The translations under genes and the position numbers were made by a program. Positions 50,967-60,047 of a stretch of DNA of 64,000 nucleotides are shown here, in pieces. Under the pieces are notes generated by a model. That model saw only the letters and a program-made list of their open reading frames with translations. It was not told where the DNA came from and did no database searches. Every line of letters begins with the position of its first letter. Position 1 is the stretch's first letter. This stretch comes from Rhodopirellula sp. P2. GTDB taxonomy: Bacteria; Planctomycetota; Planctomycetia; Pirellulales; Pirellulaceae. The stretch is taken from the NCBI RefSeq assembly GCF_028768465.1, contig NZ_CP118225.1:1903001-1967000 (forward strand). The letters run 5' to 3'.

Positions 50967-51667
50967 TTCAGTAGCTTGGGGACTTCAACGCTGGCGGACC
51001 CACGAATGGTTTCGTCGAAGGCATTCGACGCGGGTGTGTCGTCCAGGTTGACTTCGATTCGGCGGCATTCTGGGGACGTTTGAGCGACGATACCGGCGGC
51101 GGGATACACAACGCCCGATGTTCCAATCGCGAGGAACAAATCAGCTTGTGTGGCGGCTTTCTCGATGCGTGTCAGCCCGATCGGCATCTCGCCGAACCAG
51201 ACAACATTGGGCCGCAAGCAACCTCGCAGGGCATCGTTGTCAGGATCTTCTGGGTGCGGTGTGTCAGCGGTCAGGTCTGCGGTCCAGTCAAAGACCTCTT
51301 CGGTGTAGGTGCATCGGGCTTGCAGCAATTGCCCGTGCATGGCCAGCACGTTCTGGCTGCCGGCGCGTTGGTGCAGGTTGTCGATGTTCTGGGTCACCAA
51401 CAGGAAATCACCCCGTCCATGTTCGAGGTGGTCGCGTTCGAATTCCGCCAGTGCGACATGCGCTGCGTTGGGGCGGATCTCAGGGTTCAACAACGCTCGG
51501 CGACGTTGGTTGTAGAACTCTTGTACCAACTCAGGATTGCGAGCGAATCCCTGTGGCGTGGCGACTTCTTCGAACGCGTGGCCTTCCCACAATCCGTTGG
51601 CGTCTCGGAAGGTTGGGATGCCGGACTCCGCGGAGATCCCGGCACCGGTGAGGATGAGAACGTTCAT
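50948..51667 (-). CDS. cobB: Sir2-family NAD-dependent protein deacylase
   Basis: A 239-aa class III sirtuin removing acetyl or succinyl groups from lysines and forming O-acyl-ADP-ribose. It has the NAD-binding GAGISAESGIPTFRD, the ELVQEFYNQRRR motif with Tyr and Arg that in E. coli CobB bind succinyl-lysine, the catalytic LVTQNIDNLHQRAGS and HGQLLQARC, LRPNVVWFGEMP, and the IGTSGVVYPAAGIV block. The usual four zinc cysteines are not complete: only two stand in the zinc module (RCTYT, GCLRP). Start ATG 51667; a longer frame to 51712 is less likely. It converges with the SRPBCC-GyrI gene. Confidence 0.92.
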   Translation of the reverse strand: MNVLILTGAGISAESGIPTFRDANGLWEGHAFEEVATPQGFARNPELVQEFYNQRRRALLNPEIRPNAAHVALAEFERDHLEHGRGDFLLVTQNIDNLHQRAGSQNVLAMHGQLLQARCTYTEEVFDWTADLTADTPHPEDPDNDALRGCLRPNVVWFGEMPIGLTRIEKAATQADLFLAIGTSGVVYPAAGIVAQTSPECRRIEVNLDDTPASNAFDETIRGSASVEVPKLLNHFKAM

Positions 51668-51757
51668 GGCAACGATGGAAGTGATACAAAACCTGTGGCA
51701 CGGTGTCCCCACCGTGATTTCAAGTGTTCGGCCACATGGTGACCAACCACCACTGAC

Positions 51758-54052
51758 CTAGCGACGACGGCGTTTTTTCTTGTCGCGTCGGTCGGACTTT
51801 TTCTGGTGCCTGAGAGGCGAGGTCTTCGACTTGCTGCCGGCTGGACCGCGTGGATCGCTTTTACCTGCCGAGTGGTTCTTCACCACATCGAGGTACAGTT
51901 GCCGGTCTTGCAAATCGACTTTGCCGATTCGGACCGTCAGGTGATCTCCCAACCGGAAGCGGTTGCCTTCTTTGAACCCCGTCAGGACTTGCCCGCGCCG
52001 TTCGAATCGATATTGATCGCCGGGGAGTTCTGTGACGGGGATGAAACCGTCAACGGGAAGCTTCAGGCAGCGGGCGTGAATGCCATCAGCGAAGACCCGG
52101 CTGATCACGGCTTCGAGTGTTTCTCCCTGTTTCTTTTTCAGGAAGTGAAGCAGTTTCAACTGGATCAATTCGCGTTCGGCTTGGGCGGCATTGCGTTCAG
52201 CATCGCTGCACTCGTGCCCGAGTTTGACCAACTCCGCGAAGGATTCATCGGGGGTGGGTTTCTTCTCGATCAGTCGCTGCACCAAGCGGTGAACGCTGAG
52301 GTCGGGGTACCGGCGGATGGGGCTGGTGAAGTGACAGTAGTGTTCTTTGTCGAGTGCGTAATGGCCTTCGCGGTGCGGCCCGTAGACCGCTTTGCTCATG
52401 CTTTTCAACACTGCAAAGTTGACAGCGTTTTCGAGCGTGGTTCCGGCGACCTTGTCCAGGACCGCTTGGATTTCGAAGCGACTTTCGACGTTGTCAATTC
52501 CCAAGCCGAGGTCTTTGACGAAGCTGGTCAGTTGCCGTAGTTTCCGGCGTTCAGGTGGCGCGTGAATGCGATGCAGGAAATTGAGTTCCTGGTCATCCAA
52601 CCAAGTCGCAACGGCTTCGTTGCCGAGCAGCATGAACTCCTCGATGATCTGGTGGCTCTCGGTGTTCTCGGTTTGGTAGGCGCCTTTGACCTTGCCCATT
52701 CGATCCAGCTCGAGCTTGATGTCAGGCATGTCCATCGACAGCGAACCGGCTTGGAAGCGACGCTTGCGAATTTGCATCGCGAGCTGATGCATTTGGGTCA
52801 GCAGTTCGCAGATCGGTCCTCCCCACTCTTTCTGGAACGCGGCGGGCGATGCGAGGAACTGATCGATTTGCTCGTAGTTGAACCGTTTGTCGCTGCGGAT
52901 GGCGGCGTTGTGAACCTCGCTGTGAGTGATTGTCAGGTCATCCAGCATTTCGATCTCGACGGTCTTCACCAGTCGCATGCGTTCCGGCTGAAGCGAGGCC
53001 AGGTGATTGCTGATGATCTCGGGGATCATCGGAATCACACGGTCGGGCAGGTAAACGCTGGTCCCGCGACGACGCGCTTCGACGTCCAGTTTGCCTCCAG
53101 GTGGAACAAAGTGACTGACGTCGGCGATGTGCACCCACAACCGCCATCGACCCTCTTCACGTTGCAATGAGATCGCGTCGTCAAAGTCACGTGCATCGAA
53201 AGGGTCGATTGTGATCGTCAGCATGTCCGTCAGGTCATTGCGGCCTGCCGGCACGATGTCGTCGTCGAATGCATCGGCTTGATCGCGAGCCTCGTCGAGG
53301 ACCTCTTCGGGGAACTCATCGGGCAGCGCGTATTGCCGCATGATCGTCAGGGTGTCGATCGCCGGGTTCTTGCTGCTTCCCAGACGTTCCAGGATGACGG
53401 CTTCGCCGCCGCCCGTTTCTTCATCGGGGAAGTCCACAATCTCGACAAAGATCTTGTCGCCATCTTGCAGGGGCAGCCCTCGCACGTCGCCGACGCTGAC
53501 CGGCGCTTCGTAATGAACGCCGTCCAAGTAAACGACGGGACCTTCGATTGTGTCGGCACCGGGTTGGTCAGGTTGTGGGGAGGAGAAAAAGGTGCCGGTG
53601 AATTGGCGACGTGCGCGCTGCAGCACCTCGACCACCTTGCCTTCGATCCCGCCCCGGCGGCTGGGTTCGATCGTCACGGCGACCAGGTCACCTTCGAGGG
53701 CACCGGCGGTCATGCCTGGGGGAACGAAAACGTCCTCGGGAACATCCGCGTCGGCACTGCCACCGCCGCTGGAGGGGCGAACGAAACCAAAGCCGCCGCC
53801 CATCGCACGGCGAAACGTGCCACGAATTTGGTCGGTGGGACCACCGACGGCCGCAGCGGCGACGACCAAGTGGTTGCCACCGTAGATCAGTCGGCCTTCG
53901 AGGACCAATTGTTTGATCACCCGGCGGACTTCGCGGTAACCGTCCGCGTCGAGTTCCAGCAGGGTAGCGATTTGTTTGGGTTTGCTGGGGCGGTATTCCG
54001 CCGCGTGAACGAGTCGCAGAACACGATCGATCAATTCTTGTGAGACTTGCAT
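51758..54052 (-). CDS. rnr: Ribonuclease R
   Basis: A 764-aa 3'-5' exoribonuclease degrading structured RNA. It has an N-terminal HTH/cold-shock region (HAAEYRPSKPKQIATLLELD; DVFVPPGMTAGALEGDLVAV), then the catalytic RNB domain with ITIDPFDARDFDDAISLQRE (Asp cluster), WRLWVHIADVSHFVPPG and FTSPIRRYPDLSVHRLVQ. A C-terminal S1 domain (LEAVISRVFADGIHARCLKL, then PVDGFIPVTELPG) and a very basic tail (KKSDRRDKKKRRRR) follow. The chosen start is ATG 54052 (MQVSQELIDRVL); a longer frame to 54223 overlaps the tdk gene in another frame. Secure. Confidence 0.95.
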   Translation of the reverse strand: MQVSQELIDRVLRLVHAAEYRPSKPKQIATLLELDADGYREVRRVIKQLVLEGRLIYGGNHLVVAAAAVGGPTDQIRGTFRRAMGGGFGFVRPSSGGGSADADVPEDVFVPPGMTAGALEGDLVAVTIEPSRRGGIEGKVVEVLQRARRQFTGTFFSSPQPDQPGADTIEGPVVYLDGVHYEAPVSVGDVRGLPLQDGDKIFVEIVDFPDEETGGGEAVILERLGSSKNPAIDTLTIMRQYALPDEFPEEVLDEARDQADAFDDDIVPAGRNDLTDMLTITIDPFDARDFDDAISLQREEGRWRLWVHIADVSHFVPPGGKLDVEARRRGTSVYLPDRVIPMIPEIISNHLASLQPERMRLVKTVEIEMLDDLTITHSEVHNAAIRSDKRFNYEQIDQFLASPAAFQKEWGGPICELLTQMHQLAMQIRKRRFQAGSLSMDMPDIKLELDRMGKVKGAYQTENTESHQIIEEFMLLGNEAVATWLDDQELNFLHRIHAPPERRKLRQLTSFVKDLGLGIDNVESRFEIQAVLDKVAGTTLENAVNFAVLKSMSKAVYGPHREGHYALDKEHYCHFTSPIRRYPDLSVHRLVQRLIEKKPTPDESFAELVKLGHECSDAERNAAQAERELIQLKLLHFLKKKQGETLEAVISRVFADGIHARCLKLPVDGFIPVTELPGDQYRFERRGQVLTGFKEGNRFRLGDHLTVRIGKVDLQDRQLYLDVVKNHSAGKSDPRGPAGSKSKTSPLRHQKKSDRRDKKKRRRR

Positions 54053-54129
54053 GGCCCCAGAATAGTCGACCGAGGCTTGTCCGGGGTAGGACGTGTTGCT
54101 CGCTGGCAACAACGCTTCCCCTGGATGGC

Positions 54130-54765
54130 TCAACGTTCCGATTGACGGGGTTCGTTGGAATCCAGCAGGGGAAGTTCGTCTTCGGAGCGTTGGTAGATCG
54201 CTTCTTTGAAATGGCGGCGACAAACCGTTTGGTATCGCTCGTTGCCCCCGATCTGGACCTGTTCGCCGTCGCGGATCACTTGGCCGGATTCACTCACTCG
54301 CAGCACCATCGTGGCTTTGCGACCGCAGTGGCAGATCGTTTTGAGTTCCGTCAGCGTGTCGGCCCAGGCCAGCAGATGTTCGCTGCCCTCGAACAGATTG
54401 CCCTGGAAATCCGTTCGCAATCCATAGGCCAGCACGGGGATGTCCAGGTCGTCGCAAACGTCGCTGAGTTGTCTCACCTGGGTTCGGGTCAAAAACTGAG
54501 CCTCGTCGACGAGCACGCAGTGAAGCGGATGGGATCGTGTTTCTTCCCGGGCGATTTCCAGCAGGTTGTCCGAGGTGTTGAACGAAACGGATTCCGATTC
54601 AATGCCAATTCGCGAGGCGACTTTGCCGCTGCCGAACCGGGTGTCGATCTCCGGGGACAGGATCAGCGTGTTCATCCCCCGTTCGCGATAGTTGTAACTG
54701 GATTGCAATAAAACCGTGGATTTCCCGGCGTTCATCGTGGAATAGTAGAAATACAGCTTCGCCAT
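54130..54765 (-). CDS. tdk: Thymidine kinase
   Basis: A 211-aa salvage enzyme phosphorylating thymidine with ATP. It has the P-loop STMNAGKST (10-17), the lid-side catalytic VDEAQFL (DEAQ, 87-90), [20 protein letters not shown], and a zinc-binding ribbon with CHC (145-147) and CRRH (182-185). The substrate-binding tail ([12 protein letters not shown]) is intact. The start ATG 54765 is 82 bp from the divergent uvrB, so the small spacer holds both promoters. Length matches bacterial type II Tdk. A longer rnr frame overlaps part of this region but is not used. Confident. Confidence 0.95.
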   Translation of the reverse strand: MAKLYFYYSTMNAGKSTVLLQSSYNYRERGMNTLILSPEIDTRFGSGKVASRIGIESESVSFNTSDNLLEIAREETRSHPLHCVLVDEAQFLTRTQVRQLSDVCDDLDIPVLAYGLRTDFQGNLFEGSEHLLAWADTLTELKTICHCGRKATMVLRVSESGQVIRDGEQVQIGGNERYQTVCRRHFKEAIYQRSEDELPLLDSNEPRQSER

Positions 54766-54847
54766 GGCAGTGCGTTGGAAATCAGGGGCGAGAATCGGCG
54801 GCGGTGGGTCTGTGCCGGATGATTGGACAGTTTGCTAAAGTGCAGGC

Positions 54848-56974
54848 ATGAGCACCACCAAACTCGAGCCGGCCGCTTTTGATTTGCACCAGCCGTTCCC
54901 ACCGTCGGGGGACCAGCCAGCGGCGATTGCCAAGTTGATTGAAGGCATCCAAAGCGGCAAGACCGCGCAGACATTGCTGGGAGCGACCGGGACCGGGAAA
55001 ACCTACACGATGGCCAACGTGATCGCGGCCGTCCAGCGTCCCGCGTTGATCCTCAGCCACAATAAAACGCTGGCCGCGCAGTTGTATGGGGAGTTCAAGG
55101 AGTTCTTTCCCAACAATGCGGTCCATTATTTCGTCAGCTACTACGACTACTACCAACCCGAAGCCTACATTCCTCAGCGCGATGTTTACATCGAGAAAGA
55201 CTCTTCGATCAACGAGGAAATCGATCGACTGCGATTAGCAACCACCAGTTCCCTGGTCAGCCGCCGCGATGTCGTCATTGTGGCCTCGGTCAGCAGCATC
55301 TACGGTCTGGGATCCCCGGACGATTACCGGCAATTGGTCGTCGATCTGCATCAAGGTGAACAAACCCGCCGCGATCACTTGCTGTTGAAGTTTGTCGATC
55401 TGCAATACCAACGCAACGACATCCAATTTGAACGCGGGAAATTTCGTGTGCGTGGGGACTCGATCGAGCTGTGGCCCAGCTACGAGGAGTTTGCTTATCG
55501 GATCGAGATGTGGGGCGATGAGATCGAGAAAATCTCGCTGATCAATCCGACGTCGGGCGAGACCATCAAAACGGTCGAGCACCTTTACATTTATCCGTGC
55601 AAGCACTTTGTGATGCCGGAAGATCGCATCCAACGGGCGATCCGAAGTCTGCGAGAAGAACTGGCGCAGCAACTCGAGATCTTTCAGTCGCAAGGGAAAT
55701 TGCTGGAGGCGCAGCGATTGTCGGCGCGTACCAAGTTCGATCTGGAAATGCTGGCCGAAGTCGGGCATTGTCCCGGCATCGAAAATTACTCGCGTCCGCT
55801 CTCAGGCAAAGAACCCGGTGCGACCCCGGACACGTTGTATGACTTTTTCCCCAAGGACTTCATCACCTTCGTCGACGAGTCGCATGTGACCGTGCCTCAG
55901 GTTCGGGCGATGTACGCCGGTGACCGAAGTCGAAAAATCACGTTGGTTGAACACGGGTTCCGGCTTCCGTGTGCGCTCGACAACCGGCCGCTGAAGTTCA
56001 ATGAATGGGAAGAACGCACCGGACAGATTTGCTTCGTCAGTGCAACGCCCAGCGACTATGAACTCGAACGCACCGGCGGCGAAGTGGTGGAGCAAATCAT
56101 TCGCCCCACAGGCTTGCTCGATCCCGAGGTCGAGATCGTATCGGCGCACGGGCAAGTGACACACTTGTTGGAACAAGTGCGCATTCGTGCGGAACGCAAT
56201 GAACGAGTTCTGGTCACAGCGCTGACGAAACGTTTGGCGGAGGACTTGGCCAATTATTTCCAAGAACAAGGTGTTCGTTGCCGATGGTTGCACAGTGAAC
56301 TGAACGCTTTCGAACGAGTGGATTTGTTGCAGGAACTGCGGGCCGGCCAGTTCGATTGCTTGGTCGGTGTGAACTTGCTTCGAGAGGGCCTCGACCTTCC
56401 TGAGGTGTCATTGGTGGCCATCTTGGATGCGGACAAAGAAGGCTTCTTGCGCAGCGAAACCAGTTTGATCCAAACGATTGGACGTGCGGCTCGGAATGCG
56501 AACTCACGTGTGATCCTGTATGCCGACAAGGTCACCAATTCGATGCAGATGGCGATCGACGAAACCGAGCGTCGCCGTGTGATCCAGATGGAATACAACA
56601 CCAAGCATGGAATCGTGCCGAAGACCGTTCTCAAAGCGATTCGCAAAGGCATCAACACCGACGCGGCCAACCACAAAGATTCGACCCGCAAGGCGCAGGA
56701 CAGCGGCGAACCCACCTACATCACGATCGAGTACGTCGACAAGCTCGAGCAGGAGATGTTGTCCGCGGCGGAGGACCTGGAGTTCGAGCGTGCAGCAAGA
56801 TTGCGAGACCGGGTGTTGCAGCTCAAAGAGCACATTGGAAAACCACTTTCCGACGTGGAAATCGTCGACGAGAAATCGGCTGGCAAATCAGGCGGCCGCG
56901 GACGCGGTCGTCGCGGGGCCAAGAAAACGGGGGCCAGCAAAGGCACCAAGATTCCGCGGCCAAAACGCGGTTGA
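54848..56974 (+). CDS. uvrB: UvrABC excinuclease subunit B
   Basis: A 708-aa helicase-like subunit loading onto damage with UvrA, then recruiting UvrC for nucleotide excision repair. It has the GATGTGKTYTMANV Walker A motif, the beta-hairpin VSYYDYYQPEAYIPQRDVYI, a YCPGIENYSR-type block (HCPGIENYSRPLSGKEPGAT), FVDESHVTVPQVRAMYAGD (motif II), LVGVNLLREGLDLPEVSLVA (motif V) and QTIGRAARN (motif VI). The C-terminal UVR domain (LEQEMLSAAEDLEFERAARL) for UvrC contact is followed by a basic tail (GGRGRGRRGAKKTG). Start ATG 54848, divergent from tdk. Secure. Confidence 0.97.
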   Translation: MSTTKLEPAAFDLHQPFPPSGDQPAAIAKLIEGIQSGKTAQTLLGATGTGKTYTMANVIAAVQRPALILSHNKTLAAQLYGEFKEFFPNNAVHYFVSYYDYYQPEAYIPQRDVYIEKDSSINEEIDRLRLATTSSLVSRRDVVIVASVSSIYGLGSPDDYRQLVVDLHQGEQTRRDHLLLKFVDLQYQRNDIQFERGKFRVRGDSIELWPSYEEFAYRIEMWGDEIEKISLINPTSGETIKTVEHLYIYPCKHFVMPEDRIQRAIRSLREELAQQLEIFQSQGKLLEAQRLSARTKFDLEMLAEVGHCPGIENYSRPLSGKEPGATPDTLYDFFPKDFITFVDESHVTVPQVRAMYAGDRSRKITLVEHGFRLPCALDNRPLKFNEWEERTGQICFVSATPSDYELERTGGEVVEQIIRPTGLLDPEVEIVSAHGQVTHLLEQVRIRAERNERVLVTALTKRLAEDLANYFQEQGVRCRWLHSELNAFERVDLLQELRAGQFDCLVGVNLLREGLDLPEVSLVAILDADKEGFLRSETSLIQTIGRAARNANSRVILYADKVTNSMQMAIDETERRRVIQMEYNTKHGIVPKTVLKAIRKGINTDAANHKDSTRKAQDSGEPTYITIEYVDKLEQEMLSAAEDLEFERAARLRDRVLQLKEHIGKPLSDVEIVDEKSAGKSGGRGRGRRGAKKTGASKGTKIPRPKRG

Positions 56975-57281
56975 TGGTCGTCGTGGGGGCAAGTCGCTGG
57001 TTTTCTTCCACAAGCAAACGCAGCGTGACGAACTGAAAGCACGCTTGGACCAAGCGGGGAACCGCGAATTCGGGGAGCGATTTTGACGCGTTTTTCGTGC
57101 CCAGCGACGATGGGCTGCCAGCTCAGAGCCGAAATTGACGCAAGTGCCGAAGGGTTCCGAAGATGCGAAGATCAGTCTGGTCGTGGCAGGTGGTGTTCGC
57201 TAATCTCCGCGGGAAACACATCGTTCTCGTTCTTTTGACGGGAACTCTTCCCCCCCATTTCTCACCAAGGAAGGCGAGACC
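56975..57281. other. Intergenic gap after uvrB
   Basis: This 307-nt spacer shows no terminator hairpin and no RNA. A short in-frame stretch ending at 57086 reads GGKSLVFFHKQTQRDELKAR but has no start or family I recognise. The likely ribosome-binding site for the next gene (AAGGAAGG, about 57268-57275) lies at its right end. No promoter was picked out. Confidence 0.4.
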
Positions 57282-58118
57282 ATGGCGACGGTTGTCTGCA
57301 CTCGCTGGCTGGACGCATTCCCAGCATCGTATGTCACGGTGTTGCGAAATGCTGTGGCGGCCAATTTGAACCGTCCTCACCGTTTTGTTTGCGTCACAGA
57401 CAATGTGGCTGGATTAACCGATGGGGTCGAAGGAATTCAGATGCCTGACTTGGGCATTCCTTTGGAGCGTCAGCAAAAAGGTTGTTGGCCCAAGTTGTCG
57501 ATTCTGGCACCGGGGGTTTTGCCTGCCGACGAGCCAACGCTGTATTTGGACCTTGACGTGATGGTCAATCAGAACCTGGATGGGTTCTTTGATCGTTTGG
57601 AAGCCAAACGAGGTTTCCACGCGTTGCGAGAATGGAATCCAACGCTTTGGAGTTTGGCTCCCTTGATGATGCGTCCTGACCGTGGCGTTCAGGGATCCAT
57701 TCTGGGGTTCTATCCTGGTGAACAAGCCGAGTTGTTTCGACGATTCAACGAGCACCAACAAGAGTGTTTTGAACGCTTTCACCTCGACCAAGATTTCCTG
57801 ACCGAGAATGTCGATGACGTCAGCTACTGGCCGTTTGCCTGGACGGCGAGCTTCAAGTGGCATTGCCTGAAGTACTACCCCATCAACCAGGTTTTTCCCA
57901 AGATCAAGCGTCCTGCGAAGGCCAAGGTGGTGGTCTTCCACGGCAATCCTCGGCCGATTGATGTCGTGCCAGAAGGCGACTATCGCTGGGGAACCAAACG
58001 CAAATTTGGTCACGGTCCCGTGGATTGGGTTCGTGATTACTGGTTGAGCCACGATCCAAGTTGGAGCGCTGACGCAACGGTTCCCGAAGAAGTCGCGTCC
58101 GAGCGGACCGCGGCCTGA
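57282..58118 (+). CDS. Glycosyltransferase-like protein, GT8/GT32-type
   Basis: A 278-aa protein with AAGGAAGG upstream of ATG 57282. It opens VVCTRWLDAFPASYVTVLRN and has a nucleotide-sugar-binding DxD motif in TLYLDLDVMVNQNLDGFFD, with FRRFNEHQQ and a SFKWHCLKYYPI tail. The pattern suits GT-A enzymes that take a nucleotide sugar and add it to a glycan, but the CAZy family is not certain. It heads a plus-strand cluster of five glycan genes. No leader or membrane segment is evident, so it acts at the cytoplasmic face. Donor and acceptor unknown. Confidence 0.72.
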   Translation: MATVVCTRWLDAFPASYVTVLRNAVAANLNRPHRFVCVTDNVAGLTDGVEGIQMPDLGIPLERQQKGCWPKLSILAPGVLPADEPTLYLDLDVMVNQNLDGFFDRLEAKRGFHALREWNPTLWSLAPLMMRPDRGVQGSILGFYPGEQAELFRRFNEHQQECFERFHLDQDFLTENVDDVSYWPFAWTASFKWHCLKYYPINQVFPKIKRPAKAKVVVFHGNPRPIDVVPEGDYRWGTKRKFGHGPVDWVRDYWLSHDPSWSADATVPEEVASERTAA

Positions 58119-58222
58119 GACGTCCCGCTCCAAATGGTGAGCGGATCACGTCCAATCACTTGGTAACGCATTCTCGAAATCACGACCACGCACTCGAATG
58201 GATTTCCCACGAGGTCGAAAAC

Positions 58223-58963
58223 ATGAACGTGTCTCAAGCTCTCGTTGTGACGTTGCGGCGAGCGACCGCACGGCAACCGCAGGTTCAGCGGATTCTGCAA
58301 ACCTGCCCGGTGCCCTGCGCGGTTCATGAAGCCGTTGACGGCAAGCTGTTGCCCGCCGAAGAACTGCAGCGTTGGGTCGAGCCGCGATTGCATTCGCCTT
58401 CGTATCCGTTTTCACTGAACGTCGGTGAAGTCGGGTGCTTCCTCAGTCATCGAGGCATCTGGCAACGGATCGTTGACGAGGGCTGGGAGCAAACGTTGAT
58501 CGTCGAGGACGACATCGAATTCGAACCGGGCTTTGAAGAGTCGCTGGCTTTCGCCAGTGACCATGCCAAACCGGGGGACTACGTGCAATTTCAAGTGCGT
58601 CCGTTTTCCACTCCGCATCGAGTGATGGCACGGCAGTCAAAGTGGTCGCTGCTGTGTCCCGATGTGATTCCGCTGCGGACATCGGCCCAACTGGTGACAC
58701 GCGCGGCAGCCGAAAAGTTACTGGCCGCTTCGGAGCAGATTGATCGTCCAGTGGACGCCTTCATTCAAATGCGATGGGTCACCGGAGTTCGCGTGGTGGT
58801 GATGCAGCCCTCATGCGTGCAGGAGGTTTCCGCGAATTTGGGTGGCAGCACGATCGGTGGCGGACGCAAGAAGATGGCGGTGACCGATCGTTTCAAGCGG
58901 GAGGTTTTGCGTCCGATTTACCGTTTTCAAATCGCCACGCGTTCCCGCAAGGACGCTGCTTGA
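58223..58963 (+). CDS. Family 25 (LPS-type) glycosyltransferase
   Basis: A 246-aa protein starting at ATG 58223 (MNVSQALVVTLRRATARQPQ), chosen because the ribosome-binding GAGGT precedes it; a longer frame starts at 58160. It contains the GT25 signature GEVGCFLSHRGIWQRIVDEG followed by EQTLIVEDDIEFEPGFEESL, with the EDD nucleotide-sugar metal site. The C-terminus is basic. The family adds galactose or similar to LPS or procollagen-type acceptors. The gene lies 104 bp downstream of the previous glycosyltransferase. The donor is unknown here. Confidence 0.87.
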   Translation: MNVSQALVVTLRRATARQPQVQRILQTCPVPCAVHEAVDGKLLPAEELQRWVEPRLHSPSYPFSLNVGEVGCFLSHRGIWQRIVDEGWEQTLIVEDDIEFEPGFEESLAFASDHAKPGDYVQFQVRPFSTPHRVMARQSKWSLLCPDVIPLRTSAQLVTRAAAEKLLAASEQIDRPVDAFIQMRWVTGVRVVVMQPSCVQEVSANLGGSTIGGGRKKMAVTDRFKREVLRPIYRFQIATRSRKDAA

Positions 58964-59027
58964 ACCAGAAATTGACATTGAATTTGTTGCAAGTCGTTTC
59001 CTACAAGAACCTTCAGTCGTTTGAAAC

Positions 59028-60047
59028 ATGGACGGTTTGGACGACCTTGGAACTCAAGACGAAATCGTGCCCGAAGAAAAAGGATTTTCAGTGCGGCAAG
59101 ACGAACCGATATGGATCACCGGTGCCGCGGGCATGGTTGGTGCCGCTCTAACGAAGCACCTGCAAACCGAGGGTTACACCAACCTGTTGACACCTGCGCG
59201 AAGCGAGCTGGATCTTTGCTCGGCTGACGCGGTCCAGGATTATGTTTCGCAGCATCGCCCCAAACACGCGTTTCTGCTGGCTGCGAAGGTCGGCGGGATT
59301 GTCGCGAATATCAACGACCCGGTTGGTTTCTTGGATGAGAACCTTCGCTTGGTTGTCAACCAACTCAGCGCTTGTGCCAAAGCGGGTGTGGAGCGAGTGC
59401 TGTTGCTTGGCAGCACTTGCATCTATCCACGCGAATGTGCGCAGCCGATGGTCGAAGATTCGCTTTTGACTGGTCCCTTGGAACCAACCAACGAAGGCTA
59501 TGCCCTCGCGAAAATCGCTGGCCTGCGATTGGCACAGAGCTATCAGAAACAGATGGGAATGAAATGTGTCCTGCCGATGCCGTGCAACATTTATGGGACC
59601 GGTGATCACTTTGACCTGGCTCGCTGTCATGTGCTCAGTGCATTGGTCAAACGATTTTGTGACGCGGTGGACCAGAACGCAGAGTCGGTAACGCTTTGGG
59701 GCACCGGTTCCGCCAAACGCGAGTTCATTCATGTCGAGGACGTGGTTCGCGGCATGTTGCATCTCTTCGATGCGGAGACCGATGGTCAGATCATCAACCT
59801 TGGTCCTGGCCGCGACGTCAGCATTGCCGAGTTGGCGGGCATGATCGCGGAGCAGACAGGGTTTCAGGGTCAGATTTGTTGGGACACGACCCGGCCTGAC
59901 GGGATGCCTCGCAAGTGCACTGACAACACCAGACTCAAGCAACTGGGGTTTGAGCCCCGCGTTTCGCTGAATGACGGGATCGCCAGAACGATTCAAGAAT
60001 ACCGGCAAACACTCAGCAACAACCCTTCTACGGCGAACGCGGCATGA
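59028..60047 (+). CDS. fcl: GDP-L-fucose synthase / GDP-colitose synthase-like epimerase-reductase
   Basis: A 339-aa extended short-chain dehydrogenase with NADP-binding ITGAAGMVGAALTKHL, the active-site STCIYPRECAQP (Ser) and NEGYALAKIAGLRLAQSY (YxxxK), and a NIYGTGDHFDLARCHVLSAL substrate region, the last being a strong hallmark of GDP-fucose synthase. It would turn GDP-4-keto-6-deoxymannose, or its 3-deoxy form, into GDP-L-fucose or GDP-colitose. The start ATG 59028 adds about 25 residues before the Rossmann strand; a later start is possible. Its stop overlaps the next ATG by 4 bp. No gmd gene is visible. Confidence 0.9.
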   Translation: MDGLDDLGTQDEIVPEEKGFSVRQDEPIWITGAAGMVGAALTKHLQTEGYTNLLTPARSELDLCSADAVQDYVSQHRPKHAFLLAAKVGGIVANINDPVGFLDENLRLVVNQLSACAKAGVERVLLLGSTCIYPRECAQPMVEDSLLTGPLEPTNEGYALAKIAGLRLAQSYQKQMGMKCVLPMPCNIYGTGDHFDLARCHVLSALVKRFCDAVDQNAESVTLWGTGSAKREFIHVEDVVRGMLHLFDAETDGQIINLGPGRDVSIAELAGMIAEQTGFQGQICWDTTRPDGMPRKCTDNTRLKQLGFEPRVSLNDGIARTIQEYRQTLSNNPSTANAA

